Positions 45,087 through 54,290 of a stretch of 64,000 nt of DNA are shown piece after piece. Source of the stretch: Hoylesella shahii DSM 15611 = JCM 12083 (lineage in GTDB: Bacteria; Bacteroidota; Bacteroidia; Bacteroidales; Bacteroidaceae); contig NZ_BAIZ01000001.1 in the NCBI RefSeq assembly GCF_000613445.1, forward strand, positions 1 through 64,000, given 5' to 3'. The stretch's first letter is position 1, and every line of letters begins with the position of its first letter. Both the position numbers and the translations under genes were made by a program. The notes beneath the pieces were generated by a model, which was not told the origin of the DNA, ran no database searches, and was given only the letters and a program-made list of their open reading frames with translations.

Positions 45087-45712
45087 AACTTAGAATACTT
45101 AGCTTGAATGTATTGACCAAGGAAATCGGCTGTCGCAGATATGCCTAAGACAGAGGAGTTAACGCAAAGATGGTACGAAGAGGCGTGTCCCCAAGTCTTT
45201 CCCGTATAGAAATCGTAATAAGCAGCTCTACTTTCATCACCTTCGCGCACAATAGAACCTGCTGTTTTCTCATCACATTGGCGACGCTGCATCACACGCT
45301 GAATACGATCTTCGATATTTGCTGTAATGAAAAGACTTATAAGCTTAGGAGATTCTCGCAAAATATAGTCGGCACATCTACCAACAAATATACAATTATC
45401 TGTTTCGGCAGCTTTAACAATGACTTCACTTTGAAACTTGAACAACTTGTCTTGAGACAGTTCGTTTTGAAACATTTCATTCTCACCGCCAATAAAAGGA
45501 AGATGATAGCGAAAAAAACTTTTGCTAAATGCTTTTTGTTCATCGTTACGTTCAAAGAGTCGCTCACACAATCCGCTTTCTTTAGCAGCAAGATTTAGCA
45601 ACTCTTGGTCGTACATCTTGTAAGCTAAGCGTTGCGCAAGCAAAGCTGCAATTTCCTTACCGCCACTTCCAAGCTGTCTGCCAACTGTTATAATAATATT
45701 CGAAGCGTCCAT
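45074..45712 (-). CDS. Cytidylate kinase-like protein (AAA_26 family)
   Basis: The 212-residue product begins ITVGRQLGSGGKEIAALLAQRL, a modified P loop (GRQLGSGGKE in place of GPxGSGKS/T) used by the cytidylate kinase-like family found across Bacteroidetes and Firmicutes. Other marks are FVGRCADYIL, LFITANIEDRIQRVMQR, and the lid Arg-rich segment. It is not the main Cmk. The substrate is unknown. It lies 2 bases after the MATE gene and overlaps the metallophosphoesterase gene. Confidence 0.85.
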   Translation of the reverse strand: MDASNIIITVGRQLGSGGKEIAALLAQRLAYKMYDQELLNLAAKESGLCERLFERNDEQKAFSKSFFRYHLPFIGGENEMFQNELSQDKLFKFQSEVIVKAAETDNCIFVGRCADYILRESPKLISLFITANIEDRIQRVMQRRQCDEKTAGSIVREGDESRAAYYDFYTGKTWGHASSYHLCVNSSVLGISATADFLGQYIQAKYSKLCGE

Positions 45713-45714
45713 CG

Positions 45715-47069
45715 CTATATTGTCTTTTGTTTGTTAATCTTACGCATAAACAAGTACATGATAATTGCTGTTACCAGTGCCGAAATAGTATCTGCAACGG
45801 GCATAGAATACCATACACCATCAACACCATAAAGCGTAGGCAATACCAATAGCATCGGAATTAAGAAAACCAACTGGCGAGAGAGCGAAAGAAAAACGCT
45901 AACCTTAGCTTTTCCTATACTCTGGAAGAAGTTGGCGACAACCATCTGAAACCCAATAATGGGAAAAGAAACTGTTGTTAATCGCATTGCATGCACCGAA
46001 AGGGAAATAAGTGTTTCGTCGGATGTAAAGAGTCTAACGCATTGCTCTGGAAAGAACTGTCCGACAATAAAACCTACTGTAGTGACACACGTGCCACAAA
46101 TAACAGCATATTTCAACACACGCATCATGCGGTCGAACTTCATCGCACCATAATTATAACCCGCAATAGGCTGCATACCCTGATTAACGCCTATGGTTAT
46201 CATCACAAAAATAAAGACAATTCGGTTGATTATACCATATGCACCAACCGCCATATCGCCTCCATGATCAACCAAGCTGTTGTTAATGATGATTACAACA
46301 AAGCAAGCGCACACGTTCATTGAGAAAGGAGACATACCAATACCAATGATATTTTTCACCAGTTGACTCTTCAATCGATATATTCCGCGCTTAAAATGGA
46401 TAAATTCAGCCTTATTGCTAAACATCACCACCTGCCAAATCAATGCAAATAGTTGCGAAAGAACAGTGGCATAAGCCGCTCCACGAATCCCCAACCTAAT
46501 GGCCAAATAAAAATGGGGTCGAGAATGGCATTGAGAACCACCGTAAAGATGGTCATATACATAGACAACTGAGGCTTTCCAGCAGCACGTTGCAAGGCAT
46601 TAAGTCCAAAATATAAGTGCGTAATAACGTTTCCGCAAAGAATTATCTCCATGTAGTCTTTGGCATAGGGTAACGTTTGAGCACTTGCTCCGAAGAACAT
46701 CAAGATCGGATCAAGAAACAACAAGGAGATAATTGAGAAGCTAATACCTGTTATGATATTCAACATAACTGTATTACCAAGAATATTTTGGGCTGCTCCG
46801 TAATCTTTTTGTCCCAGTTTTACAGAAAGTAAACTCGACGCTCCCACCCCAACTCCTGCACCGAAAGCAGTAGAAAGGTTCATCAAAGGGAATGTAATGG
46901 CCAATCCTGAAATGGCCATGGCACCCACGCCCTGCCCAATAAAGATACTATCAACCATGTTGTAGAGCGACGATGCGGTCATAGCGATAATAGCCGGGAC
47001 GGCATACCGCATCAGCAATTGCCCTACAGGTTTAGTACCTAACTCAAGTGTAGCTTTCTGATTATCCAT
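45715..47069 (-). CDS. MATE family efflux transporter, one-base frameshift
   Basis: The protein is a 12-helix MATE transporter, with the first half starting MDNQKATLELGTKPVGQLLMRYAVPAI and having SLYNMVDSIFIGQGVG, and the second half with GVNQGMQPIAGYNYGA near residue 265, both typical of the NorM/MepA-like group. The frame breaks around 46491-46502; one added base joins IFIWPL to LGIRGAAYAT and gives 451 residues. It is first in the eight-gene operon, with a full consensus promoter 23 bases upstream. It is more like drug or ion efflux MATE proteins than a Wzx flippase; whether it serves the sugar pathway is unknown. Confidence 0.88.
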
Positions 47070-47091
47070 TGTTTAATTTCTCTTTCACATG

Positions 47092-47123
47092 CAAAAGTAA
47101 TAATTATAGCTGGCTTTCCCAAA
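47092..47123 (-). promoter_or_regulatory. Promoter of the MATE/dTDP-sugar operon
   Basis: On the minus strand TTTG (47123-47120), exactly 20 bases, then TACTTTTG (47099-47092). A full consensus, 23 bases before the ATG. No other promoter was found between here and 40531, so the eight genes may form one transcript. Confidence 0.82.
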
Positions 47124-47491
47124 TTACCCGTACATTTAATTCTTACTATTCTTACAACACCACGCATTGCTTATCTGGAAATTGTGCTGCACTTGACAAG
47201 TATATTCTGCTTGATACACAAATAAAATATTTGATTGGTTTGGTTAAACAGATTAAACAAAATGTGTGTTGTACAGATATGTAATTTATCATCTCCTCAC
47301 AAATTTCTCTTTTGAAACATAAGATTATGTAGAAAAGGCCGTTACATATTTAAAATTTATGGATTATGAAAAGCATAACGCAAACGTAATTACATTGGTC
47401 TCCATAATTCCTGCAGAGCATAATTCAGTTGTTATGATGCAGACAGCACTTAAGTATTTGCCAATAGTGGTGTGAAACATTGGCCAATTAT

Positions 47492-47522
47492 TTTGTAATT
47501 ATCGCGATTTGCGTTATCTTTG
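47492..47522 (+). promoter_or_regulatory. Promoter of the DUF2723 gene
   Basis: TTTG (47492-47495), 19 bases, then TATCTTTG (47515-47522), a full consensus. It implies a transcript start near 47528 and fixes the protein start at 47562 rather than 47520. The rest of 47124-47491 shows no gene. Confidence 0.82.
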
Positions 47523-47561
47523 CACCCATATTTCGAAATAAAACTTTTATTATACCATTTC

Positions 47562-50500
47562 ATGAAACAGTACAAGTTAGTGAACAACGTGCTTGGGTGG
47601 CTTGCTTTTTTTATTGCTGCCTTCGTATATTGTTCAACAATCGAACCCACTGCAAGCTTTTGGGACTGTCCTGAGTTTATCACCACAGGCTATAAGTTAG
47701 AAATAGGCCACCCGCCTGGTGCTCCTTTCTTCATGCTTACCGCCAATTTGTTTTCGCAATTTGCTAGCGATGTTACACAAGTGGCTAAGATGGTAAACAT
47801 TATGAGCGCGCTATTAAGTGCCACAACCATCCTATTCCTCTTTTGGACTATCACACATCTTACGCGAAAACTTATCGTTAAGGATTGGGATAGCATGACT
47901 CTAAGCAAACTCATTGCCATTCAAGGCTCGGGATTGGTAGGCGCTTTAATCTACACTTTTAGTGATACATTCTGGTTTAGCGCCGTAGAAGGCGAGGTTT
48001 ATGCCTACTCATCTGCATTTACTGCTATTGTATTCTGGCTTATTTTGAAATGGGAAGACCATGCCGACGAGCCACATAGCGACAGATGGCTAGTACTTAT
48101 CATGTATATGACTGGTCTTAGCATTGGTGTTCACTTGCTCAACTTGCTGTGTATTCCTGCCATTGTCTTGGTATTTGTATATCGCAAGTTCCCCAACATG
48201 GAAGTTAAAGGTTCACTGCTTGCCCTCCTTGTATCGTTTATTGTAGTGGCCGCAGTGCTTTATGGCGTTATTCCTGGTATCATCACCGTTGGTGGATGGT
48301 TCGAATTGTTCTTCGTTAACACACTTGGGATGCCTTTCAACACTGGCGAAGTGGTGTATATCATGCTTTTGGTTGGTGCTGTTATTTGGGCTATCTACGA
48401 AAGCTACTCGCAGAAAAGCGAGAGAAGAGAAAACATTTCGTTTATCATTGCATTTGGTTTACTAGGTGTTCCGTTCTACGGTTATGGCTGGTCGGCCTTC
48501 TTTATCGGCATCATTGTTCTTGGTGTGCTGTATTATGTGCTGAGCTTTAAGCGTAAAAACGAAGCAAAAAAACTGATACCGCTCATCTCTTCAAGAATAA
48601 AAAACACGGTTTTGCTTTGTATGTTGATGCTGATGATTGGCTATTCTAGCTATGCGGTTATCGTTATTCGCTCGCTGGCCAATCCTCCAATGGACCAAAA
48701 CTCGCCTGAAGACATCTTTACTTTAGGCAGCTATCTAAGTCGTGACCAATACGGAGACAGACCTCTGGTTTACGGACAAGCTTTCACTTCTCAAGTGCAG
48801 CTCGACCGCGAAGGCGACATGTGCAAACCAAGAACCAACGAAGGCGCACCCATTTATCAGCGCAAAGAAAAAGCTAGCAAAGAAGAAAAAGACTCTTATG
48901 TTGTTGTTAGCAGAAAGAATAAGTACGTTTATGCACAGAACATGTTGTTCCCACGAATGTGGAGTCCACTTCATGCGCAATCGTATAACGACTGGTTAGG
49001 AGGTATAGATGGCTCAGAAGTGCCTTACGACAGGTGCGGAGAAACATTGATGATAAAGATGCCGAGCCAGATGGACAACATCAGGTTCTTCCTTTCTTAT
49101 CAATGTAACTTCATGTATTGGCGCTACTTCATGTGGAACTTTGCTGGAAGGCAGAACGATCTACAAGGAAACGGCGAACTGGAACACGGTAACTGGATTT
49201 CGGGTATTAGCTTCTTAGACAACGCTCGATTGGGAGATCAAAGTAAGTTGCCCGACGATTTGAAAAACAACAAAGGACACAACGTTTATTATTGCTTGCC
49301 TTTGTTGCTTGGTATTATTGGTTTGTTCTGGCAATCGTTTCGCGGACAGCGTGGCATACGACAGTTCTGGGTGGTGTTCTTCCTCTTCTTCATGACAGGA
49401 TTGGCCATCGTTATCTATCTTAACCAAACACCATCGCAACCACGCGAACGCGACTATGCCTATGCAGCCTCGTTCTATGCCTTTGCCATTTGGTGCGGTA
49501 TGGGCGTTGCAGCCATTATCGACTTGCTTAAAAAACGCGTTAAAATAGAAGGCACAATCGTGTCGGCTGTTGTTGCAGCGCTTTGTCTTTTCGTACCCAT
49601 CCAAATGGCTTCGCAGAACTGGGACGACCACGACCGCAGCCATAGAGATACTTGCCGCGACTTCGGACAAAACTATTTGATGACCCTTCAAGACGAAGGC
49701 AATCCCATTATATTCACAAATGGCGACAACGACACGTTCCCCTTGTGGTATAATCAAGAGGTGGAAGGCGTGCGTACGGATGCTCGTGTTTGTAATCTTA
49801 GCTACTTGCAAACCGACTGGTACATCGACCAAATGAAGCGTCCTGCATACAATTCGCCTTCTGTTCCCATCTCATGGCCTCGAATTGAGTTCTGCTCGGG
49901 AACCAACGAGTATGTTGAGGTGGTTCCGCAAGCCAAAGAACAGCTGATGGAGTTCTACAAAAAATATCCAGATGAAGCCAAAGCCAAATATGGCGACGAC
50001 CCATTTGAGTTGAAGAATATCCTTAAATACTGGATTCGCTCGAAGGATAAAGATACGCACATCATTCCCTCTGACACCATTTACGTTACTATTGACAAGG
50101 AAGCAGTGAAAAAGAGTGGCATGATGATGGCTAGCGACAGCATCCCCGACCGAATGGTGATTTCTCTTAAAGGCAAAAGTGCACTATATAAGGGCGATTT
50201 GATGATGCTAGAGATGATTGCTCAATGCAACTGGGTACGCCCGATATACGTGGCTTCTACTGTTGGACAGGACAATTACATGAACCTTGGCGAAAATTTC
50301 GTACAAGAAGGTTTGGCCAATCGTATTACTCCTTTCACCACTAACAAGCCTGGTGCAAAGAACTTCGATACACAAAAAACCTATAACAATGTGATGAACC
50401 GCTACAAATACGGCGGACTGTCACGTAAGAATATCTATATCGACGAGACCATTATGCGTATGTGCTACACGCATCGCAGAATTATGGCCCAGTTGGCATT

Positions 50501-50906
50501 GCACCTTATCTCTGAAGGCGACAAGCAAAAGGCTAGCAATGTGCTGCAAAAGGCTGAAAAGGAATTACCGCCTTACAATATCCCCTACAACTATATGAAC
50601 GGAGGATTGGATATTGCACGTGCGTATGCAATGATTGGACAAACGGCCAAAGCTAAAGAAGTGATAAATGCTGTGTGGAGAAATGGCGAACAATACCTTA
50701 ATTGGTACATGTCGCTCGAAGGCACACGATTTGCCAACTCTATGAACGATTGTATGCTGCAGATGTATATACTGAGGCAAACAGCTGGCATTATGGACCT
50801 CGTTGATAAGCAAGAAGCTGCAAAACAAGAGAAAAAACTCAACCTTCTCTTTAAGCATTATCAAGAAAAAGGTGGCACAATGCCCATAGACGACGAACTA
50901 GAATAA
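47562..50906 (+). CDS. DUF2723 (TMEM260-like) multi-pass membrane protein
   Basis: The 1114-residue protein starts MKQYKLVNNVLGWLAFFIAAFVY and has the family motif with Glu and Asp near the first periplasmic loop (TIEPTASFWDCPEFITTGYKLEIGHPPGAPFFML, split here), similar to the catalytic loop of GT-C glycosyltransferases. It has about 11-13 helices in the first 620 residues, then a large soluble domain with a TPR-like repeat at the C-terminus. DUF2723 is related to human TMEM260, a protein O-mannosyltransferase, and is widespread in Bacteroidetes, where it may act in protein O-glycosylation. Activity is not known. A polysaccharide deacetylase follows. Confidence 0.88.
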   Translation: MKQYKLVNNVLGWLAFFIAAFVYCSTIEPTASFWDCPEFITTGYKLEIGHPPGAPFFMLTANLFSQFASDVTQVAKMVNIMSALLSATTILFLFWTITHLTRKLIVKDWDSMTLSKLIAIQGSGLVGALIYTFSDTFWFSAVEGEVYAYSSAFTAIVFWLILKWEDHADEPHSDRWLVLIMYMTGLSIGVHLLNLLCIPAIVLVFVYRKFPNMEVKGSLLALLVSFIVVAAVLYGVIPGIITVGGWFELFFVNTLGMPFNTGEVVYIMLLVGAVIWAIYESYSQKSERRENISFIIAFGLLGVPFYGYGWSAFFIGIIVLGVLYYVLSFKRKNEAKKLIPLISSRIKNTVLLCMLMLMIGYSSYAVIVIRSLANPPMDQNSPEDIFTLGSYLSRDQYGDRPLVYGQAFTSQVQLDREGDMCKPRTNEGAPIYQRKEKASKEEKDSYVVVSRKNKYVYAQNMLFPRMWSPLHAQSYNDWLGGIDGSEVPYDRCGETLMIKMPSQMDNIRFFLSYQCNFMYWRYFMWNFAGRQNDLQGNGELEHGNWISGISFLDNARLGDQSKLPDDLKNNKGHNVYYCLPLLLGIIGLFWQSFRGQRGIRQFWVVFFLFFMTGLAIVIYLNQTPSQPRERDYAYAASFYAFAIWCGMGVAAIIDLLKKRVKIEGTIVSAVVAALCLFVPIQMASQNWDDHDRSHRDTCRDFGQNYLMTLQDEGNPIIFTNGDNDTFPLWYNQEVEGVRTDARVCNLSYLQTDWYIDQMKRPAYNSPSVPISWPRIEFCSGTNEYVEVVPQAKEQLMEFYKKYPDEAKAKYGDDPFELKNILKYWIRSKDKDTHIIPSDTIYVTIDKEAVKKSGMMMASDSIPDRMVISLKGKSALYKGDLMMLEMIAQCNWVRPIYVASTVGQDNYMNLGENFVQEGLANRITPFTTNKPGAKNFDTQKTYNNVMNRYKYGGLSRKNIYIDETIMRMCYTHRRIMAQLALHLISEGDKQKASNVLQKAEKELPPYNIPYNYMNGGLDIARAYAMIGQTAKAKEVINAVWRNGEQYLNWYMSLEGTRFANSMNDCMLQMYILRQTAGIMDLVDKQEAAKQEKKLNLLFKHYQEKGGTMPIDDELE

Positions 50907-50921
50907 GAACAATTATAATCC

Positions 50922-51000
50922 AAGCAGGTACAAGAATAGGCTAAATGGGTGAAACTGGCACTTACCTAATAACACCTAACAACTATTCTTGTACCAGCTT
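50922..51000. terminator. Long hairpin after the DUF2723 gene
   Basis: A perfect 13-bp stem, GGTACAAGAATAG with CTATTCTTGTACC, extended by AAGC/GCTT past one mismatch, with a loop of about 43 bases. It lies 16 bases past the stop, and the next gene starts 27 bases further on. There is no T-run. It could be a terminator, or a processing site between the two genes. Confidence 0.65.
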
Positions 51001-51026
51001 AAAGGTTGAAACGAGCTGTTTGAAAG

Positions 51027-51638
51027 ATGTTAATCGAGCAACCCGCAATATGGTTAAGGTGGCTTTATCCGCATGCTTTGTGGCGTATGGATAAGACTCA
51101 CCATTCCGTTTACCTCACTTTCGACGATGGCCCGATACCCGAATCAACCCCTTTCATTCTTGATACGTTGGCAAAATATGGAGCACACGCCACCTTTTTT
51201 ATGGTGGGCGAAAATGTTGAACGCCATCCCGAACTTTACCAACGCATATTAAACGAGGGACACAGGGTGGGAAATCACACCTATAACCACATGGGTGGGG
51301 CTAAACACACCGTAAAAACATACACCGAAAATGCCCAGCGGGCCGATGCACTGATTCATTCTAACCTCTTCAGACCGCCACACGGATGGATGCGACTTAG
51401 CCAATATGCTTGGCTAAGCAGGCAATATAAGGTGGTGATGTGGGACCTTGTTACACGTGATTATTCAAAGTGGATGACTGCAGAAGATGTTCTGAACAAT
51501 GTTAAACGCTATGCGCGCAATGGGTCTATCATCACTTTCCACGATTCTCTCAAAAGTATTGATAAACTACACTTTGCCTTACCTCAGGCATTAGAGTGGT
51601 TAAAGAGTCAAGGGTATGAGTTTAAAACTTTCGAATGA
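51027..51638 (+). CDS. Polysaccharide deacetylase (NodB-type)
   Basis: The 203-residue protein has all five NodB motifs: TFDDGP (catalytic Asp), HRVGNHTYNHMG (HxxxxH metal site), RPPHGWMR, DLVTRDY, and ITFHDS. There is no clear signal peptide, although the start LIEQPAIWLRWLYPHALW might be a hydrophobic anchor. It removes acetyl groups from GlcNAc or other polymers, perhaps peptidoglycan. The stop overlaps the queG start by 23 bases. Confidence 0.9.
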   Translation: MLIEQPAIWLRWLYPHALWRMDKTHHSVYLTFDDGPIPESTPFILDTLAKYGAHATFFMVGENVERHPELYQRILNEGHRVGNHTYNHMGGAKHTVKTYTENAQRADALIHSNLFRPPHGWMRLSQYAWLSRQYKVVMWDLVTRDYSKWMTAEDVLNNVKRYARNGSIITFHDSLKSIDKLHFALPQALEWLKSQGYEFKTFE

Positions 51639-52674
51639 AATAAAAGCTGAGGCCAAACGCCTCGGCTTTTTTGCTTGTGGCATAGCAAAAGCTGCACCTG
51701 TAGACGCAACAACGGCTACAGAAGTGAAGCGATGGCTCGATAACGGCTGCTTTGGAGATATGGCTTATATGAACAACTATACAGATAAGCGCCTTAATCC
51801 CAAACTACTTATGCCCGGTCTGAAGTCGATTGTGTGCGTGGCAATGAGCTATGCACCTGCAAAACGCATACCCGAGGGACAATATCAGCTAGCCAGTTAT
51901 GCTTACGGGCAAGATTATCACGAAGTGGTGAAAGGCAAGTTGCGCCAATTGGCTACTCATTTTGGCTTCGAACCGCATACCGAAGACACTACCTTGGCGT
52001 GCTCTTCCTTCGTCAACGCCATTCCAAAATTTAGGGTATTCTGCGACAGCGCGCCCATTTTAGAACGCTATTGGGCTGTAAAAGCTGGCTTGGGGTGGAC
52101 AGGCAGAAACCATCAACTTATCATTCCAAAAGCTGGAAGCATGTTTGTTTTGGGCGAACTATTTCTCGACATCGAACTAAATTACGATGAAGAAATGCCC
52201 AATCGCTGCGGAGCATGCTACAAATGCATTGACATCTGCCCCACAAAGGCCCTGGGAACACCCGAAGAAACAATGGGCAAACAAACCTTCTTGTTTAATG
52301 CTGAACGCTGTTTGTCGTACCAAACCATTGAATACCGCGGAGACTTACAGCCCGAAATGGCTAATGCCATGGGCGACACCATTTACGGATGCGACAAATG
52401 CCAAACCATTTGTCCGTGGAATGCTCACCCTGTGGCAACAAATATCGAAGAACTATCCCCCAGACCCGAACTCATGAACATGACTCGAGAACAGTGGCAC
52501 AATCTTACCGAAGACGATTATAAACGACTTTTCAAAGGTAGCGCAGTGAAACGAGCAAAATATGCGGGGCTCATGCGAAATATTAAGGCAGTGGAACAAT
52601 ACCAAAAGCTTCACCGTTTACAAGATAACAAAGGCCCAAATGCCCTAAACAACAATGAGGAGAATAAACAATGA
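51616..52674 (+). CDS. queG: Epoxyqueuosine reductase QueG
   Basis: QueG reduces epoxyqueuosine to queuosine in tRNA, using cobalamin and two [4Fe-4S] clusters. The 352-residue product has CSSFVNAIPKFRVFCDSAPILERYWAVKAGLGWTGRN, then the ferredoxin-like clusters CGACYKCIDICP and CDKCQTICPW, and CLSYQTIEYRG. Length is slightly under the E. coli protein (379). It overlaps the deacetylase and the next gene, so all three are coupled. Confidence 0.95.
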   Translation: MSLKLSNEIKAEAKRLGFFACGIAKAAPVDATTATEVKRWLDNGCFGDMAYMNNYTDKRLNPKLLMPGLKSIVCVAMSYAPAKRIPEGQYQLASYAYGQDYHEVVKGKLRQLATHFGFEPHTEDTTLACSSFVNAIPKFRVFCDSAPILERYWAVKAGLGWTGRNHQLIIPKAGSMFVLGELFLDIELNYDEEMPNRCGACYKCIDICPTKALGTPEETMGKQTFLFNAERCLSYQTIEYRGDLQPEMANAMGDTIYGCDKCQTICPWNAHPVATNIEELSPRPELMNMTREQWHNLTEDDYKRLFKGSAVKRAKYAGLMRNIKAVEQYQKLHRLQDNKGPNALNNNEENKQ

Positions 52675-53387
52675 ACGATAAACAAGACTTAATTTATACG
52701 CAAAAAACGCTTATACACGCGTTTTTCGATGGCTTTACCAACGGCATCATCGACGCCAACAAACTAAATCATAACGAACAACAAACACAGATAAAGGCCT
52801 TTCTCAATGTTTACGATAAAATTTCGGAGCACTACGCCGTGGTGATGTTGCCCATATTGGGCATTATCCACCACGATAGCCTAGAACAGTTGCAACACCA
52901 ACTGGATGCTGTAAGCAGACAAGCGGATGCTGACGTGACACATTATTTTAAAGTGGTGTGTGAGAAACAAGGCACTTACGAGGCCATGGTTAACGATTAT
53001 AAAGCTAATTTCGAGGCCCTATTAAAGGGTACAACATTGTCAACACAACATTGCGTCTTAAGTAATAAGGATAAATCAGCCTTTTACACTATGACCAATG
53101 AGGAACAAAACCTTAGGCTTTTGGTGCGAACCGTGCTGCGTGCCTACAACTGTGCACTTCAAACAAAGTCTTCATTACAGCAATTTAACCAAGCCACGAT
53201 TATCAGAATTGTGCTTGATAATGCTGACCTTATGGTTAACGGCAAACCCACTATTGCGCAATTTATAGACGAGTGTACCGACATTCACGAATTGTATATC
53301 GCACTACTGCATACCACAGAGCGGTATAATGTGGTACAAGAAGAGCTACAATTAGAAATGGAACGACTGATAACAGGTAGCAACTAA
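52671..53387 (+). CDS. Unrecognised 238-residue cytoplasmic protein downstream of queG
   Basis: The protein has no signal peptide or membrane helix, is mostly helical, and is rich in Gln, His and Leu. I do not recognise a domain. Its ATG overlaps the queG stop by 4 bases (ATGA), which argues that it is real and co-translated. A strong terminator follows. Candidate roles would be in tRNA modification or cell envelope work by context, but nothing in the sequence shows it. Confidence 0.72.
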   Translation: MNDKQDLIYTQKTLIHAFFDGFTNGIIDANKLNHNEQQTQIKAFLNVYDKISEHYAVVMLPILGIIHHDSLEQLQHQLDAVSRQADADVTHYFKVVCEKQGTYEAMVNDYKANFEALLKGTTLSTQHCVLSNKDKSAFYTMTNEEQNLRLLVRTVLRAYNCALQTKSSLQQFNQATIIRIVLDNADLMVNGKPTIAQFIDECTDIHELYIALLHTTERYNVVQEELQLEMERLITGSN

Positions 53388-53422
53388 CAACCCTTACAGC
53401 CCACCTCTGCTCAACAATCACC

Positions 53423-53453
53423 ACAAGCCAGGCATTTACTTGTTCTGGCTTGT
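53423..53453 (+). terminator. Terminator after the deacetylase-queG operon
   Basis: ACAAGCCAG pairs with CTGGCTTGT around a 13-base loop, followed by a T-rich tail (TGTTTTTAAT). It is 36 bases past the stop of the 238-residue protein and overlaps the would-be 3' end of tetR on the other strand. Confidence 0.85.
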
Positions 53454-53594
53454 TGTTTTTAATAACTTATTGTCAATAAAGTCTACCCCTTTTTGTGTAC
53501 AAAATCCACGAAGAAACAATACGGCAGTATTGGTAAACAAATGATTAACATCGTATTTTTGAAAAATAGGGTTGCCCAATGTAAGCTTCGACGA

Positions 53595-54080
53595 TTATGC
53601 AATGAAATTCAACACAACATTATAGTCAAAAAACGGCACAAAATAACCTTCCTTAATCCCCCTCTGCACAAAGCTGTAAGCCTCTTTATGGTCTTTCTCG
53701 CTCTTATTAGTAAGATAATTCATTACGCGAGTGTACTTACTCAATTCGCTAAAAAACAAGGGATTAACACTAGCCATTTCGGCCATATCTCGATTATAGA
53801 TATAGCAAACAATATCCATCACGTTGTGCGTTTCATCTTCTGCATATCTCTGCGCATCACGTTTTCTTTCCTTATCTTCTCTCATTATGCCATCAAGCAG
53901 CAACTCTTCCTTGTTCGAATAAGTCTCGTATATCGTTCTTTTTGATATAGCAAGCGTTGTTGCGATGTCGTCCATACGTACATTGCGTATGCCATGCTGC
54001 TTAAACGCCTGCATGGCAACGGTCAAGATACGCTCTTTTAAGTGCTTACGGTACTCGGTATATAAATCTTGTTGCTCCAT
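53595..54080 (-). CDS. TetR family regulator, cut short by an in-frame stop
   Basis: The N-terminal TetR HTH is complete: residues about 16-60 with ILTVAMQAFKQHGIRNVRMDDIATTLAISKRTIYETYSNKEELL. The C-terminal ligand domain is cut at codon 162 by TAA (53597-53595). Past it the same frame continues for 52 codons to a stop at 53436-53438, with sequence typical of TetR tails (FLRGFCTQKGVDF). The full length would be 214 residues. This is a nonsense mutation or a base-call error. It is divergent from maeB, with a TACCTTTG box at 54108-54101, so it could regulate maeB or itself. Confidence 0.82.
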   Translation of the reverse strand: MEQQDLYTEYRKHLKERILTVAMQAFKQHGIRNVRMDDIATTLAISKRTIYETYSNKEELLLDGIMREDKERKRDAQRYAEDETHNVMDIVCYIYNRDMAEMASVNPLFFSELSKYTRVMNYLTNKSEKDHKEAYSFVQRGIKEGYFVPFFDYNVVLNFIA

Positions 54081-54100
54081 AATTGCCTTATATTATAGCA

Positions 54101-54108
54101 CAAAGGTA
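54101..54108 (-). promoter_or_regulatory. -7 element of the tetR promoter
   Basis: TACCTTTG on the minus strand, 20 bases before the tetR ATG. No TTTG stands at the -33 position. Confidence 0.5.
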
Positions 54109-54131
54109 CAAAAAATATGAAAAAGAAATTT

Positions 54132-54160
54132 TTGTTTTAAGCCTTTTTTACTACCTTTGT
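54132..54160 (+). promoter_or_regulatory. Promoter of maeB
   Basis: TTTG (54132-54135), 17 bases, then TACCTTTG (54153-54160). The -7 box is perfect, but the spacing is short by about 2 bases. The leader before maeB would be about 125 bases. Confidence 0.6.
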
Positions 54161-54290
54161 GCTGTTTTCAGCGTATAACGTTTAGCAATTAAATACAACG
54201 CTCATTTAATCACACATCATGGAATTTGACTTGTCTTATCAACTAATTGTATAGCACAATGTCTTTTCCATATTAACTATTCATGCGAAA

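Noticed and set aside
45715..47069. The MATE gene as an O-antigen flippase (Wzx)
   Set aside because: The motifs SLYNMVDSIFIGQ and PIAGYNYGA are those of NorM/MepA-like efflux proteins; the operon context alone is not enough.
49215..49832. A 205-codon frame antisense to the DUF2723 gene
   Set aside because: It lies wholly inside a well-supported gene, has no promoter or family match, and follows from codon bias on the other strand.
53595..53597. Recoding of a stop codon in tetR (selenocysteine or pyrrolysine)
   Set aside because: The codon is TAA, which is not used for either, and no special structure follows it.
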